Position numbers and translations under genes: made by a program | Shown: one piece after another, positions 12,966 through 26,345 of the stretch | Numbering within the stretch: the stretch's first letter is position 1 | How the letters are laid out: every line of letters begins with the position of its first letter | Origin: Delphinapterus leucas | Taxonomy: Eukaryota > Chordata > Mammalia > Artiodactyla > Monodontidae | Reading direction: 5' to 3' | NCBI RefSeq assembly: GCF_002288925.2 | Contig: NW_022098069.1 | Coordinates: forward strand, 70,970,099 to 71,034,098 | DNA: 64,000 nucleotides | The notes under the pieces: generated by a model | Told to the model about the DNA's origin: nothing | Database searches by the model: none | What the model saw: the letters and a program-made list of their open reading frames with translations, nothing else

Positions 12966-14230
12966 TCAATATTTTCCAGCATGGAAGATACAGCTCTCTA
13001 TCATCATTCATTAAATCAATCAATCAATCTGAAAATCACAATGTACCTCCAGGACAGATAGAAAAGAAAGCACTTAATTCTAAGAGATATCTGGTGGACT
13101 GTAAGGATTAGGATTCACTGAGAACAAAACTGAACTATTAATAATACAGAACGTTGCAAACAAGCAAAATTATCTCAAACTTTGCCAAAATTATTAAAGA
13201 AATAAACAATTGGCAATGAATTGGTATGGCATTTAGATCATCTTATTCAATCTTCTTAATAGCATCAATTTAATGTCTTGAGTTATGAAATTATATGATA
13301 AATGCAATCATCAAAAAGGGCTGAAAAACAGAGACAAATTTACCATTTGCAAGCAGTAGTCTTCAATGAGGCAGTAATCATAATGCACCTTTCAACAGGC
13401 AAAGATGAAACACAAGTTATCAAAGCAAAGATGCTTATTTCAAATCATAGTATTTTTTTAAAAGAAAATTCTTTAAAAAAGAAAAAAACATGTCACAGAC
13501 CCACTGGGGATCAGAAAGAGTTTGGACTATTGCCTTAACATGATTGATGTAAACTTCTTACTACCAATCTCCTGACTCAAAAGCAACAAAACATTTTTTA
13601 CAAAATATGGTTCAAATTCAATATATAGATTCCCCAAAACAACTAGTGATAGGACTATAGAGTAGTATTTTGGTTGCAGTATAGTAATTCAGGACGTATG
13701 TGGTTTTACCGAAAGTATTAACATGACAGTGGAATTTCTTTAAATGTATTTTTAAAAATTTGGAGCCAACAAAACTTTTAGATTTTCTGAAATATTTGTC
13801 TGTGTGCTGCTATGACTACTTATATAGGCTCTGTTTCAACTTTATATGGGTTATTGTTTCCTTTGAACTAAATTTTTGAACAAATTGTTCCATCTGAATC
13901 TACTCCATTGAATTTATTCAAATTCATTTAAAAATAAACACACTATTAGTATTGTCTTTCACACAACCATATTATAATATTTGACTTTACCCATAAATAT
14001 TTCAATATATTTATTTTATATTATTTTTATTTTTTGTTCCAAGGTTTTTAGAAATTTATGATAATTCTTGAAATTCTATACATATAACTATGCAATGCTG
14101 TTTTGAAATGAATAAAACTGTTCCTCTTCCATGAAAATTAAAATTATATTTTCAACTTTCCCTCAGTATAGGTATGATTAACAGTATTTAACTTTTATCT
14201 AGAACTTTTTCTAATTAAATTGAGGTATGT
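12966..14230. other. Intergenic AT-rich DNA
   Basis: I see no gene and no repeat I can name. Small direct repeats of ATCA (near 13,015-13,030) are the only local structure noted. Confidence 0.45.
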
Positions 14231-14234
14231 CTCT

Positions 14235-14400
14235 TGCTCTGATAGATGATAATCAACTTACAGTTACCATGTGAGCTGATTTCTCTCATTTTACAAATGG
14301 AGAAGTCAATTGTGGAACGCTGAAATGACTTACAGTTGACCCTGTAGAGAGGAAGAAGCAGAGTCAGTAGGATTGGATCCAGTGATTGTCAGATTCTAAA
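14235..14400 (-). repeat. MIR SINE, diverged
   Basis: The reverse-complement MIR pattern is visible: CTCATTTTACAAATGGAGAA, then a degenerate TTGGATCCAGTGATTGTCAG segment. Confidence 0.6.
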
Positions 14401-16480
14401 ACTGATCTTTCTTGAAGAGCAAAAATTAAGTCTTAACCACAATAATATCCTATCTGTGATTGTCTGTGTTATTTTAGCTGAACATTGTTTTGTAAATATT
14501 AAACTGTCACTTTTGTTTGTTCTTTCAGAAACCTCTCCTTGGTATAACCATACAAAGTATTTGAACTGAAAAGTAGTTCATTTTTCTATGCTTTGCTTGT
14601 TTCTTTTGTGTTTACTATTTCCTTGAGTCTTGTTATAAGTTCATGAGTAGGGTGGAGAGGAAGGGGTTAATATGTCTGCCACTCTGAAATTACTACCCAC
14701 AACCGAAATCACAGCTTAGTTTCTCTCAAAACACATGTTTGCCATTTTTAATCACAGACTCAGTGATTAAGAATGGAATGAAAAAGAGACATGACCAAGG
14801 AGCAATTCAAATAAACAAAGATTAAGATGTTGTGATATGTTTATAAAGACTAGAGACATCTGGAATATTCCAGCTAAATAGTACAGATAATGCACTCTTT
14901 CTTTTAATAAGGGCTTTGAGTACCATAAAATATCAAAATGCTTAAGTACTACTTCGATCCTCTGTTATTTTTCCTTTGTCTTCTAGTATATGCCAAGTCC
15001 TGAGATTTTTCTTTATTCCAATTATATTGTGCACACTACTCCTGACTCATTTTAGATTTTAATCTTCTTTAATTAAGGAGACTCTATATTGTGTTCAAAC
15101 AGTACCATGTTAATCAAATCTCCATCAATTATGCTTGTCATATGTGTCTATTCACTTAGAACACTCTCTATCCAAAAGGAAGATATGTGATGTTAAAGAG
15201 GAGGTAAACATTCTGATTCTCACCATAGAATTTCTCCTTTACTTGAAAGAGAAATGAAAGTGGAATAATTTTTATCACTTGTGATTGTATCAGCCAACAT
15301 CCAGTTGCAGGAACTGTTAGGCAGTCCAGCTGTTTCAAGAAGAACATTTAGGGAAGTAGGTGCTTTCAGAATTGTTGGGGGCATGGTGATAGAAACAGAA
15401 AAGCCCCACTGTGGGCACTGTGACTTCTGCCACAATCAGCAAGGTAGAAAAGCAGGAGGTCACCATTGGAATAATTAACTTCACCAACACACCATAATAG
15501 CTGCAATTCAAGGGTTAGGAATTTGTGGCAACAGCAAATGATACAATTGTTGGTTCTCTACACACATAGACTGGACACTTGCACACCACTGTGGAACTGC
15601 ATCCACGACTGTGCTAGCTGGCAGAGAAAGGGCTAAAGTAAAATGAAGACGGTCTCTGCCCATGTTTGCCTAACAAATTCCAAGTGCTTGCATTTAAATA
15701 GAGGACCATTGCATGAAGAACTGTGGATGAGAAGGTGTCTGAAGAAAAGCCTCTAGAAATGCACACTAGAGGTAGGCTGGAAGGTTTGAATGGAAGGTGA
15801 ATGTCAAGCCACAACACTCACCATAGTGTTTTGATTTTCTTTTTTTTTAATGTCTCATGTTTTTTACTCTTTTCAATACCCTCTTCTGAGCCCCCTGGAA
15901 TCATCTGTGAGTACCACCCTTTACCACATTTTAGAAAACAATGTTTTAGACCGTAGAGTTCAAAACACTTATTACTGCTTTTTAAAATTATATATATTTT
16001 AAAAATTTTATGTATCCTATCTGGGATGAAATTGAGCAGACTTCTGTTGAATACTTCCTGAATTTCAGACATGATGCTAGATTCAGAGAAAAGAAAATTA
16101 TTTATCTGCTCTGCTCCAGTGGCATTATGCCAATTGATACAACATAATTAGGACAAAGAAGTAGAAGGAAGAGCAGAAAGAGGAAACTAGAATTAAAGTT
16201 TTATGAATAGTCTCTGGATAAAGGAAAGAATTAAAAATTTAAAACAAAGGTAGGTGTTTATAAAGGAGAACAAATTGATTAGCAATATCAGCAACAACCA
16301 AAAAAATAGATCTGAGACCCCAATTGATTAAATCGAAAACAAACATGAATAATTTCTTTTAAAAAAAGGAAAACAAATAGTTAATATATGAAAAATATAA
16401 TAGAAATGCATGTTGAAAGAAGACACGTTTTTAATCCCCTGTAAATAGACCAGGATTTAAGACATGTTATATTCAAATGT
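14401..16480. other. Intergenic DNA, no gene recognised
   Basis: A 65-codon frame at 15,281-15,478 contains a Cys/His-rich stretch, CGHCDFCHNQ. It has no upstream promoter or splice context that I can see and no family resemblance, so I do not call it a gene. Confidence 0.4.
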
Positions 16481-16499
16481 ATTTGTTTGTTTTGCTGGG

Positions 16500-16960
16500 A
16501 GGAGAACTCTGATATACTTTGGTTTCAATTATAAATTGATACATTATTTATGGAAGGTGACTTGGCAATAAGTAATAAAGGTCCTTAAAAGTTTAAATTA
16601 TTTTAAAAATTTCTGCAATTTGACTAAACATGGCAGAAGCTGTGTCTGTTTTATTCATTATTGTCTTCCCTCTGTAGCTTTTAAAGTACCTGACACAGTT
16701 ACTTTTCAATAAATTTTGTTTGGAGGAGTGACGGATAATTATCAAAGCATGCATTTAATAGCAAAATAAGCTGGAAAAATCCTGAAGGTCAACATTGAAG
16801 GAACAATTAATAATTTTTGGCCTATTCATATTACAAATAGTATCCATCTAATAAAACAATATTTACAAAAAATTATTACAATGGCAAGGAAATGCTCATT
16901 AGGCAATAACACAAAATAAAGGTATCTTATAGTAGTCTATATTTCATCATCTCAAATAAA
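16500..16960 (+). repeat. Old LINE 3'-end relics (L1M and L2-like)
   Basis: The stretch 16,625-16,735 resembles an L2-type 3' end (TGTGTCTGTTTTATTCATTA, then CAATAAATTTTGTTTGGAGG). Flanking text, such as the segment around 16,795-16,930 about trailing A-rich codons and CAAGGAAATGCTCATTAGG, resembles a very old L1 3' end. Divergence is high and the boundaries are guesses. Confidence 0.4.
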
Positions 16961-17845
16961 GTTAAAATAGAAAAAAGATAAAATGTTAGCTGTGGGTCAA
17001 GATTATTTGTTTTCGACTCCCTTTTTCAAGAGCACCAGAATCACAACTAACTGCTGAACAATCATCAACAGGAAGACACTGGAACTCACCAAAAAAGATA
17101 CCTCACATCCAAAGACAAAGGAGAAACCATAATGAGATGGTAGGAGGGGCACAATCACAATAAAATCAAATCCCATAACTGCTGGGAGGATGACTCACAA
17201 ACTGGAGAACACTTACATTACAGAAGTCCACCCACTGGAGTGAAGGTTCTGAGCCCCACATCAGGCTTCCCAACCTGGGAGTCTGGCAATGGGAGGAGAA
17301 ATTCCTAGAGAATCAGACTTTGAAGGCTAGTGGGATTTGATTGCAAGACTTCAACAGGACTGGGGGAAATGGAGACTCCACCCTTTGAGGGCACACACTA
17401 AGTAGTGTGTGCATCAGGACCCAGGGGAAGGAGCAGTGACCCCATAGGAGACTGAACCAGACCTACCTCCTAGTGCTGGATGGTCTCCTGCAGAGGCAGG
17501 GGGTGGCTGTGGCTCACTATGAGGACAAGGACATTGGCAGCAGAAGTTCTGGGAAGTACTCCTAGGCATGAGCACTCCCAGAGTCTGCCATTAGCCCCAC
17601 CAAAGAGCACGGGTAGGCTCCAGTGTTGGGTTGCCACAGGCCAAACAACCAAGAGGGAGGGAATCCAGCCACACCCACCAGCAGCCAAGCAGATTAAAGT
17701 TTTACTGAGCTCTTCCCACAAGAGCAACACCCAGCTCTACCCACCACCAGTCCCTCCCATCAGGAAACTTTCAGAAGCCTCTTAAATAGCCTCATCCACC
17801 AGAGGGCAGACAGCAGAAGCAAGAAGAACTATAATCCTGCAACCT

Positions 17846-18794
17846 GTGGAACAAAAACCATATTCACAGATAGACAAGATGAAAAGGCAGAGGGCTATGT
17901 ACCAGATGAAGGAACAAGATAAAACCCCAGAAAAACAACTAAATGAAGTGGAGATAGGCACTCCACTGTGCCTACTCCATTGTGAAAAAGAATTCACAAT
18001 AATGATAGTGAAGATGATCCAAGACCTTGGAAAAAGAATGGAGGCAAAGATCGAGAAGATGCAAGAAATGTTTAAGAAAGACCTAGAAAAATTAAAGAAC
18101 AAACAAAGAGATGAACAATACAATAACTGAAATGAAAAATACACTAGAAGGAATCAATAGCAGAATAACTGAGGCAGAAGAACGGATAAATGACCTGGAA
18201 GACAGAATGGTGTAACTCCCTGCCATAGAACAGAATAAAGAAAAAAGAATGAAAAGAAATGAAGACAGCTTAAGAGACCTCTGGGACAACATTAAACGCA
18301 ACAACATTCACATTATAGGGGTCCCAGAAGGAGAAGAGAGAGAGGAAGGACCCGAGAAAATATTTGAAGAGATTATAGTTGAAAACTTCCCTAACATGGG
18401 AAAGGAAATAGCCACCCAAGGCCAGGAAGCACAGAGTCCCAGGCAGGATAAACCCAAGGAGAAACACGCTGAGACACATAGTAATCAAATTAACAAAAAT
18501 TAAAGACAATGAAAAATTATTGAAAGCAACAAGGGAAATACGACAAATAATATACAAGGGAGCTCCCATAAGGTTAACAACTGATTTCTCAGCAGAAACT
18601 GTACAAGCCAGAGGGAGTGGCATGATATACTTAAAGTGATGAAAGAGAAGAACCTACAACCAAGATTACTCTACCTGGCAAGGATCTCATTCAGATTCGA
18701 CAGAGAAATCAAAAGCTTTACAGACAAGCAAAAGCTAAGAGAATTCAGCACCACCACAATAGCTCTACAACAAATGTTAAAGGAACTTCTCTAA
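17846..18794 (+). pseudogene. L1 ORF1 relic (RNA-binding chaperone), frameshifted
   Basis: ORF1 normally makes a coiled-coil RNA-binding protein that coats L1 RNA. The first open piece (17,846-18,130) has the lysine- and glutamate-rich, coiled-coil-like N-terminal half (MEAKIEKMQEMFKKDLEKLK). A small deletion near 18,100 shifts the frame. A second piece (18,249-18,503) carries the conserved LRDLWDNIKRNNIHIIGVPE block of the RNA-recognition domain. A further 2-base loss near 18,432 shifts it again. A third frame carries the C-terminal domain to a TAA at 18,792-18,794. It is therefore broken in at least two places and non-functional. Confidence 0.9.
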
Positions 18795-18852
18795 GTGGGA
18801 AACATAAGAGAAGAAAAGGACCTACAAAAACAAACATATAACAATTAAGAAA

Positions 18853-21800
18853 ATGGTAATAGGAAAATACATATCTATAATTACCTTAAACATGAATGGA
18901 TTAAATGCTTCAACCAAAAGACACAGGCTCACTGAATGGATACAAAAACAAGACCCATATATATGCTGTCTACAAGAGACCCACTTCAGACCTAGGGACA
19001 TATACAGACTGAAAGTGAGGGGATGGAAAAAGATATCCCATGCAAATGGAAATCAAAAGAAAGCTGGAGTAGCAATTCTCATATCAGACAAAATAGCCTT
19101 TAAAACAAAGAATGTTGCAAAGACAAGGAAGGATACTACATAATGATCAAGGGATCAATCCAAGAAGAAGATATAACAATTATAAATATATGTGCACCCA
19201 ACATAGGAGCACCTCAATACATAAGGCAACTGCTAACAGCTATAAAAGAGGAAATCAACAGTAACACAATAATACTGGGGGACTTTAACACCTCACTTAC
19301 ACCAATGGACAGATCAACCAAACAGAAAATTAATAAGGAAACACAAGTTTTAAATGACACAATAGACCAGATAGATTTAATTGATATTCATAGGACATTC
19401 CATGCAAAAACAAAAGATTACACTTTCTTCTCAAGTGCACATGGAACATTCTCCAGGACAGATCACATCTTGAGTCACAATCAAGCCTAAGTAAATTTAA
19501 TTAAATTGAAATCATATTAAGCATCTTTTCTGACCACAATACTATGAGATTAGAAATAAATTACAGGGAAAACAACGTAAAAAACAGAAACACATGGAGA
19601 CTAAATAACCAAGAGATCACTGAAGAAATCAAAGAGGAACTCAAAACATACCTAGAGACAAATGACAATGAAATCACGACGATCCAAAACGTATGGGATG
19701 CAGCAAAAGCAGTTCTAAGAGGGAAGTTTATAGTAATACAAGCCTACCTCAAGAAACAAGAAAAATCTCAAATAAGCAATCTAACCTTACATCTAAAGGA
19801 ACTAGAGAAAGAAGAACAAACAACACCCAAAGTTAGTAGAAGGAAAGAAATCATAAAGATCAAAGCAGAAATAAATGAAATAGAAACAAAGAAAACAATA
19901 GCAAAGATCAATAAAACTAAAAGCTAGTTCTCTGAGAAGATAAACAAAATTGATAAACCATTAGACAGACTCATCAAGAAAAAGAGGGAGAGAACTCAAA
20001 TCAATAAAATTAGAAATGAAAAAGAAGAAGTTACAACGGACACAGCAGAATTACAAAGCATCATAAGAGACTACTACAAGCAACTCTATGCCAATAAAAT
20101 GGACAACCTGGAAGAAATGGACAAATTCTTAGAAAGGTATAACTTTCCAAGACTGAACCAGGAATAAATAGAAAATATGAACAGACAAATCACAAGTAAT
20201 GAAATTGAAACTGTGATTAAAAATCTTCCAACAAACAAAGTCCAGGACCAGATAGCATCACAGGTGAATTCTATCAAACATTTAGAGAAGAGCTAACACC
20301 CATCCTTCTCAAACTCTTCCAAAAAATTGCAGAGGAAAGAGCACTCCCAAACTCATTCTATGAGGTCACCATCACCCTGATACCAAAACCAGACAAAGAT
20401 ACTACAAAAAAAGAAAATTACAGACCAATATCACTGATGAATATAGATGCAAAAATCCTCAACAAAATACTAGAAAACAGAATCCAACAACACATTAAAA
20501 GGATCATACACCATGATAAAGTGGGATTTATCCCAGGGATGCAAGGATTCTTCAATATATGCAAATCAATCAATGTGATACACCATATTAACAAATTGAA
20601 CAATAAAAACCATATGATCATGTCAATAGATGCAGAAAAAGCTTTTGAAAAAATTCAGCACCGATTTATGATAAAAACTCTCCAGAAAGTCATCATAGAG
20701 GGAACCTACCTCAACAAAATAAAGGCCACATATGACAAACCCACAGCAAACATCGTTCTCAATGGTGAAAAACTGAAAGCCTTTCTTCTAAAATCAGGAA
20801 AAAGACAAGGATGTCCACTCTCGCCACTATTATTCAACATAATTTTGGAAGTCCTAGCCACGGCAATCAGAGAAAAAGAAATAAAAGGAATACAAATTGG
20901 AAAAGAAGAACTAAAACTGTCACTGTTTGCAGATGACATGATACTATACATAGAGAATCCTAAAGATTCTACTAGAATCTACTAGATTCTAGAAAACTAC
21001 TAGAGCTAATCAATGAATTTGGTAAAGTTGCAGGATACAAAATTAATGCATGGAAATCCCTTGCATTCCTATACACTAATGGTGAAAAATCTGAAAGAGA
21101 AATTAAGGAAACATTCCCATTTACCACTGCAACAAAAAGAATAAAATACCTAGGAATAACCCTACCTAGGGAGACAAAAGACCTGTATGCAGAAAACTAT
21201 AAGACACTGATGAAAGAAATTAAAGATGATACAAATAGATGGAGAGATATACCATGTTCTTGGATGGGAAGAATCAACATTGTGAAAATGACTATACTAC
21301 CCAAAGCAATCTACAAATTCAATGCAATCCCTATCAAATTACCAATGGCATTTTTTACAGAACTAGAACAAAAAATCTTAAAATTTGTATGGAGACACAA
21401 AAGACCCCGAATAGCCAAAGCAGTCTTAAGGGAAAAAAACGGAGCTGGAGGAATCAGACTCCCTGACTTCAGACTATACTACAAAGCTACAATAATCAAG
21501 ACAATATGGTACTGGCACAAAAACAGAAATATAGATCAATGGAACAGGATAGAAAGCCCAGAGATAAACCGATGCACCTATGGTCAACTAATCTATGACA
21601 AAGTAGGCAAGGACATACAATGGAGAAAAGACAGCCTCTTCAGTAAGTGGTGCTGGGAAAACTGGAAAGCTACCTGTAAAAGAATGAAATTAGAACACTC
21701 CTTAACACCATACACAAAAATAAACTCAAAATGGATTAGAGACCTAAATGTAAGCCTGCACACTATAAATCTCTTGGAGGAAAACATAGGAAGAACACTC

Positions 21801-22663
21801 TCTGACATAAATCACAGCAAGATCTTTTTTGATCCACCTCCTAGGGTAATGGAAATAAAAACAAAAATAAACAAATGGGACCTAATGAAACTTAAAAGTT
21901 TTTGCAAAGCAAAGGAGACTACAACCAAGATGAAAAGACAACCCTCAGAATTGGAGAAAATGTTTGCAAGTGAATCAACGCACAAAAGATTAACCTCCAA
22001 AATATATAAACAACTCATGCAGCTCAATATTAAAATAACAAACAACCCAATCCAAAAATGGGCAGAAGACCTAAATAGACATTTCTACAAAGAAGACATA
22101 CAGATGGCCAAGAAGCACATGAAAAGCTGTTCAACATCACTACTTATTAGAGAAATGCAAATCAAAACTACAACGAGGTATCACTTCACACCAGTTAGAA
22201 TGGGCATCATCAGAAAATCTACAAACAACAAATGCTGGAAAGGGTGTGGAGCATTGCACTGTTGCACTGTTGGTGGGAATGTAAATTGATACAGCCACTA
22301 TGGAGAACAGTATGGAGGTTCCTTAAAAAAGTAAAAATAGAATTACCATATGATGCAACAATCCCACTACTGAGCATATACCCAGAGAAAACCATATTTC
22401 AAAAAGACACATGCACCCCAATGTTCATTGCAGCACTATTTACAATAGCCAGGTCATGGAAGCAACCTAAATGCCCATTGACAGACGAATGGATAAAGAA
22501 GTGGTGGTACATATGTACAATGGAATATTACTCAGCCATAAAAAGGAATGAAATTGGGTCATTTGTAGAGATGTGGATGGATCTAGAGACTGTCATACAG
22601 AGTGAAATAAGTCAGAAAGAGAAAAACAAATATCATATATTAACTCATATATGTGGAACCTAG
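18853..22663 (+). pseudogene. L1 ORF2 relic (endonuclease / reverse transcriptase), frameshifted
   Basis: ORF2 starts at the ATG at 18,853. It encodes an APE-type endonuclease, then a reverse transcriptase, then a Cys-rich C-terminus. Visible landmarks are the endonuclease CLQETHF, ILGDFN and DHIL motifs (18,970-19,475), the RT active-site FADD at 20,925-20,936 and the C-terminal LLHCWWECK near 22,250-22,280. The frame breaks at about 19,140, 19,490, 19,925, 20,985 and 22,255. Two of the breaks coincide with micro-duplications (20,964-20,992 and a repeated TTGCACTG near 22,255). The length, about 3.8 kb, is normal for the family, so the damage is small indels and not large deletion. Confidence 0.9.
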
Positions 22664-22889
22664 AAAAATGGTACAGATGAACCAGTTTGCAAGGTAGAAA
22701 TAGAGACACAGATGTAGAGAACAAATGTATGGACACCACGGGGGGAAAGTGGCAGTGGGGTAGTGGTGGTGTGATGAATTGGGAGATTGAGATTGACATA
22801 TATACACTAATATGTATAAAGTGGATAACTAATAAGAACCTGCTGTATAAGAATATAAATTAAATAAAACCCAAAAATGCAAAAAAAAA

Positions 22890-23068
22890 TTGTTTTCTTA
22901 GAATCAACTCTTCTGGCAGGACTCTCATAATTCTCCATACACCTATTGTTGATGGAAGTTACAGTTCAAATTGTTCTGTATTTCCAAATGTTTTCACATG
23001 TTACAAGTCTAGTAAACCTAGAGTGAATATCATATCATTTTACTTATCTCTTCTCCATGACAAATATA

Positions 23069-23111
<43 letters not shown>

Positions 23112-24185
23112 GGTATCTATTTTCTTAATTCTCTTTATATTCTAGCATGAAATTCAACATCAGAGTATTTTAATGCAGCCATTAATTATTACCCATATTA
23201 ATATATTTTTGTTTGAGATAAATTGTATACCTATACCTAATCAAGATTAAAATATAACCAACCCATGATATGCATATTTCAACAAAAGAGTAGCTTGTCA
23301 CAGTCGTTGGACTGAGCAGTTTCTCCAAATTATAGTAGGTAATTACTAGTTTGTGGCAAATGCCACAGTATTCAGAAACCTACTCTCACATTTAGTGTAA
23401 GCAATTTCCATTCCAGTGGGTTTGCTCACATATTCACATGTAGTATATTATGAAGGATTTTAAAGCTAACCCTTCATTTTGTTTCTCCCATAAGTGTGAT
23501 GTTAAAAAATATGATTTTAGTTTCCATGATGTAGTTTCAGATTTATTTACATACACTGGTGGTTCCACAATCTTTGGAAATTGAACACTGGCCAGAAAAA
23601 GATGGGTAAACATATATATTGTATAATTATATATATATAGATATATATATAAATTATATAAAGGGGATATGGAAAATGGAAGGAGAAAGCTAAGCACCAA
23701 GTAATAAGGGCCAGAAAATTTTTATAGCGACTAGAAAAGATAGGTGTTTATAAAAAAATAGTTTTTGCCTCTACTGTATGTTGCCTTGAGGCTATTATTG
23801 TCTGCTTCACTGCAGACACTGGCAGCAGTAGCCAAGACATCAGTGTTCACATGAAATAAGTGCATTCTGAAGAGCTGCCCTTAGGTATAGAATATCCCAT
23901 CTTACTCTCTAAAAATCCCTAAGACCATGGATTACAATTTAGGGAGATTGTCACTTCCCAATCATACTATACCTCAAAGTTTAAAATTTAAGATTACAAA
24001 AGGTCAGATGGTAAAGAGAAAATAAATGCAGTGTTTGTAAAACAGACAGAAATTTTGAATCATATTCAAAATACTGACTCTATATACGTGTACATATATA
24101 TGTAAAAAAAAGATTACAAATGGGAATGACCAGCAATGGTCATCTGGTGGAGTTTTCAGCACAAGGCTTATCTCCTATGCTCTAA
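22890..24185. other. Intergenic AT-rich DNA
   Basis: No gene is seen. The stretch contains two AT dinucleotide runs (23,063-23,107 and about 23,618-23,652). Confidence 0.5.
23063..23107 (+). repeat. (TA)n microsatellite
   Basis: About 22 TA units with a single G interruption near 23,074. Confidence 0.95.
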
Positions 24186-24187
24186 AA

Positions 24188-24411
24188 CAGTGGTCAGCAA
24201 ATGACAGCCTGCAGGCCAAATTGGGCCTGGTTCCTGTTTTTGTAAATAAATTTTTATCGGAACACAGCCATACCCAATAGTTTCCATAATATCTATAGCT
24301 GCTGTCACATTATAAGGGGAAGTTGAAATGGTATGACAGAGACTGTCTGATTTTCAAAACCTAAAATATTTACTATCTTCTCTTTCACAGAAAAAATTTG
24401 TCAACCCCTAT
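24188..24411 (+). mobile_element. hAT-type non-autonomous DNA transposon (MITE)
   Basis: The element begins CAGTGGTCAGCAAATGACAG and ends with the imperfect inverted complement TTTGTCAACCCCTAT. The interior contains the recognisable TTTTTATCGGAACACAGCCA and CTAAAATATTTACTATCTTC blocks of a common mammalian hAT-Charlie-like MITE. The flanks are similar (TCTAAAA versus TCTTAAA) but not a clean 8-bp duplication. I am not certain of the family name (MER58-like is my best guess). Confidence 0.75.
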
Positions 24412-24509
24412 CTTAAACTCACACACTGAGATCTGGCCTTTGATCCCTCCTCAGCACAGACAGACAATTAATGGATAGACATTTATTGTCAATATAAAAC
24501 AAGAATTAA

Positions 24510-25100
24510 ATTTCATTTAAAAATGAGTGAAGTATAAATATTTGGTCAGTACGAAAAATTTTGAGTTGATGTAAAGAGAACAAAAGATTAAACAGTGGTA
24601 GATTGGATATACCTGAAGACCAAATTAGTGAGTTGGTACATCAGATTGAGGAATTTTCCCAGAAAACAGCAAGAAAAGCTAAAGAGACCTGACTTATGGA
24701 TAAGTACCAAATGATAAGATTTCCCAAAGGAGAAAAAACAAATGAAAAAAGGAAACTATTTGAAGAAATAAGGAAGATAGACTTCCTATTCTGGTAATAT
24801 GCCAGGCTATTATTTACCACTAAAAACTACTAAAATTACTAAATTTTAAAATATTTTCTTAAAAGATCAAAAAACTGACATGATATTAGAGTTAGGAATT
24901 ACCATATCTAGTCTAGATAAGAAGCCATAGAGGTAAGCTCAACATTGAAGTAGTTTTTGCCTTAAGGACATTTACCAAACTTCACAAATATGAGCTTTGA
25001 CTTTTAAGGTGTGGTAAAGTGTGAGAGCTAAGAGAAAAAGCCCAGGCTTCTCTGAAGGTGTGGAGTTTAATAGGAAACTTTTCTTATTAAAGCTGGAGCT
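24510..25100 (+). repeat. Old L1M/HAL1-like ORF1 fragment
   Basis: The text around 24,605-24,780 (CCAAATTAGTGAGTTGGTAC, then a lysine-rich segment ending TATTTGAAGAAATAAGGAAG) resembles the ORF1 region of old L1 or HAL1 elements in sense orientation. It is strongly decayed. Confidence 0.45.
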
Positions 25101-25909
25101 CCTAAGTCATAAGTCTTAAGTTAACTAGTCCTAAGATAACTAGTTATCTATGCAGGTATACCTAGTCACCCTGCCTTCTCCAAAATATTGAAAATAATAT
25201 TGCCTTGGTAATGATTAGACTGAGGTGTGGAGAAGGGGGAAACCATCCCTAAGAAGTTGAAGCCTCAAGGCAGCACTCAAAATCACATTACTGAGGAGGT
25301 GCAGAAAAAAACCCTCAAGTTGTAAATTCACCATATTTAATTATTCTAAGATTCAACATGTTTTTGGTCCTATTTTAATATTTAGCAGTTAGGATGTGTA
25401 TTATATCTGCTAAAGGCCTGGCAGCAATTGTGACTTAATTATCATCGACTATATAGCAAACATGCAGTGTTAGTAGGTTAGAAAAAAATCACAGACAAAA
25501 TGGAGCACTTTTTCAATAAATGCTATACCACTTTGAGCTGGATTTTCAATGTGAAAAAGATCTAAGATGGCCTTGTTCAATTTATTTTGCTTATAGTTTC
25601 CTTCTCATACATATAGAAGAATGACATGACAAAAATCTAAATGAGGGTAAAACTGTCTTTAAATAAAACTCCAAAATGATGAGAAAGCATTTTTTATGGT
25701 TTACTTGGCAGTGTTACCTTTTGATTCATAAAGTGTTATTGCTCTTTTGCTGTTGCCATCTTAGCTTCAATGAAAACAGTAGTTGTTGCAGACTAGTAGC
25801 AACTCACAAGAACCTAATGGAAGCATACTCAGCTCTTCTTTACAAGAGACACCAATCCCAAGTCTCAAGGAATAGCATAAATAACTTACCAATTAAAATG
25901 ACCACTTCA

Positions 25910-26256
25910 GGGACTTCCCTGGTGGCACAGTGGTTAAGAATCTGCCTGCCAAAGCAGGGGACATGGGTTCAATCCCTGGTCTGGGAAGATCCCACATGTT
26001 GTGGAGCAACTAAGCCCATGCAACACAACAATTGAGCCTGCTCTCTAGAGCCTGTGAGCCACAACTACTGACCCTGCATGCCACAACTACTGAAGCCCAC
26101 ATGCCTAGATCCCATGCTCCACAACAGGAGAAGCCACCACAATGAGAAGCCCGCACACTGCAACAAAGAGTAGCCCCCACTTGCTGCAACTAGAGAAAGC
26201 CCGCACACAGCAACGAAGACCCAATGCAGCCAAAAATAAATAAATTTATTTTAAAA
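25910..26256 (+). mobile_element. CHR-type SINE, long form
   Basis: The head is GGGACTTCCCTGGTGGCACA, followed by the tRNA-like B box GGTTCAATCCCTGG and the repeated CACAACTACTG body. The tail is AAAAATAAATAAATTTATTT. A near-perfect duplication, AAAATGACCACTTCA (25,895-25,909) and AAAAAGACCAGTTCA (26,257-26,271), brackets it. Confidence 0.92.
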
Positions 26257-26345
26257 AAAAAGACCAGTTCATATTCAAACGTAAATACTCACACAAGGAA
26301 ACAATTTACTGTGAGCTAAAACTAGCAATAAAAATGGAAAGCATA

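Larger units (their letters stand above)
17015..22889 (+). mobile_element. Near-full-length LINE-1, cetartiodactyl type
   Basis: About 5.9 kb in standard L1 order: a GC-richer 5' UTR (17,015-17,845), ORF1 (17,846-18,794), a short inter-ORF spacer, ORF2 (18,853-22,663) and a 3' UTR ending in a short A-run (22,880-22,889). A possible short duplication, TTGTTTTC, flanks it (about 17,007 and 22,890). Both ORFs are interrupted by small indels and stops, so the copy cannot encode intact proteins. The 5' region resembles the L1 5' UTR familiar from whale and other cetartiodactyl sequence. It is the youngest-looking L1 in the window. Confidence 0.9.

Noticed and set aside
15281..15478. 65-codon frame with Cys/His-rich CGHCDFCHNQ stretch
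   Set aside because: The spacing fits no zinc-binding family that I know, and there is no splice or promoter context. A conservation check could reopen it.
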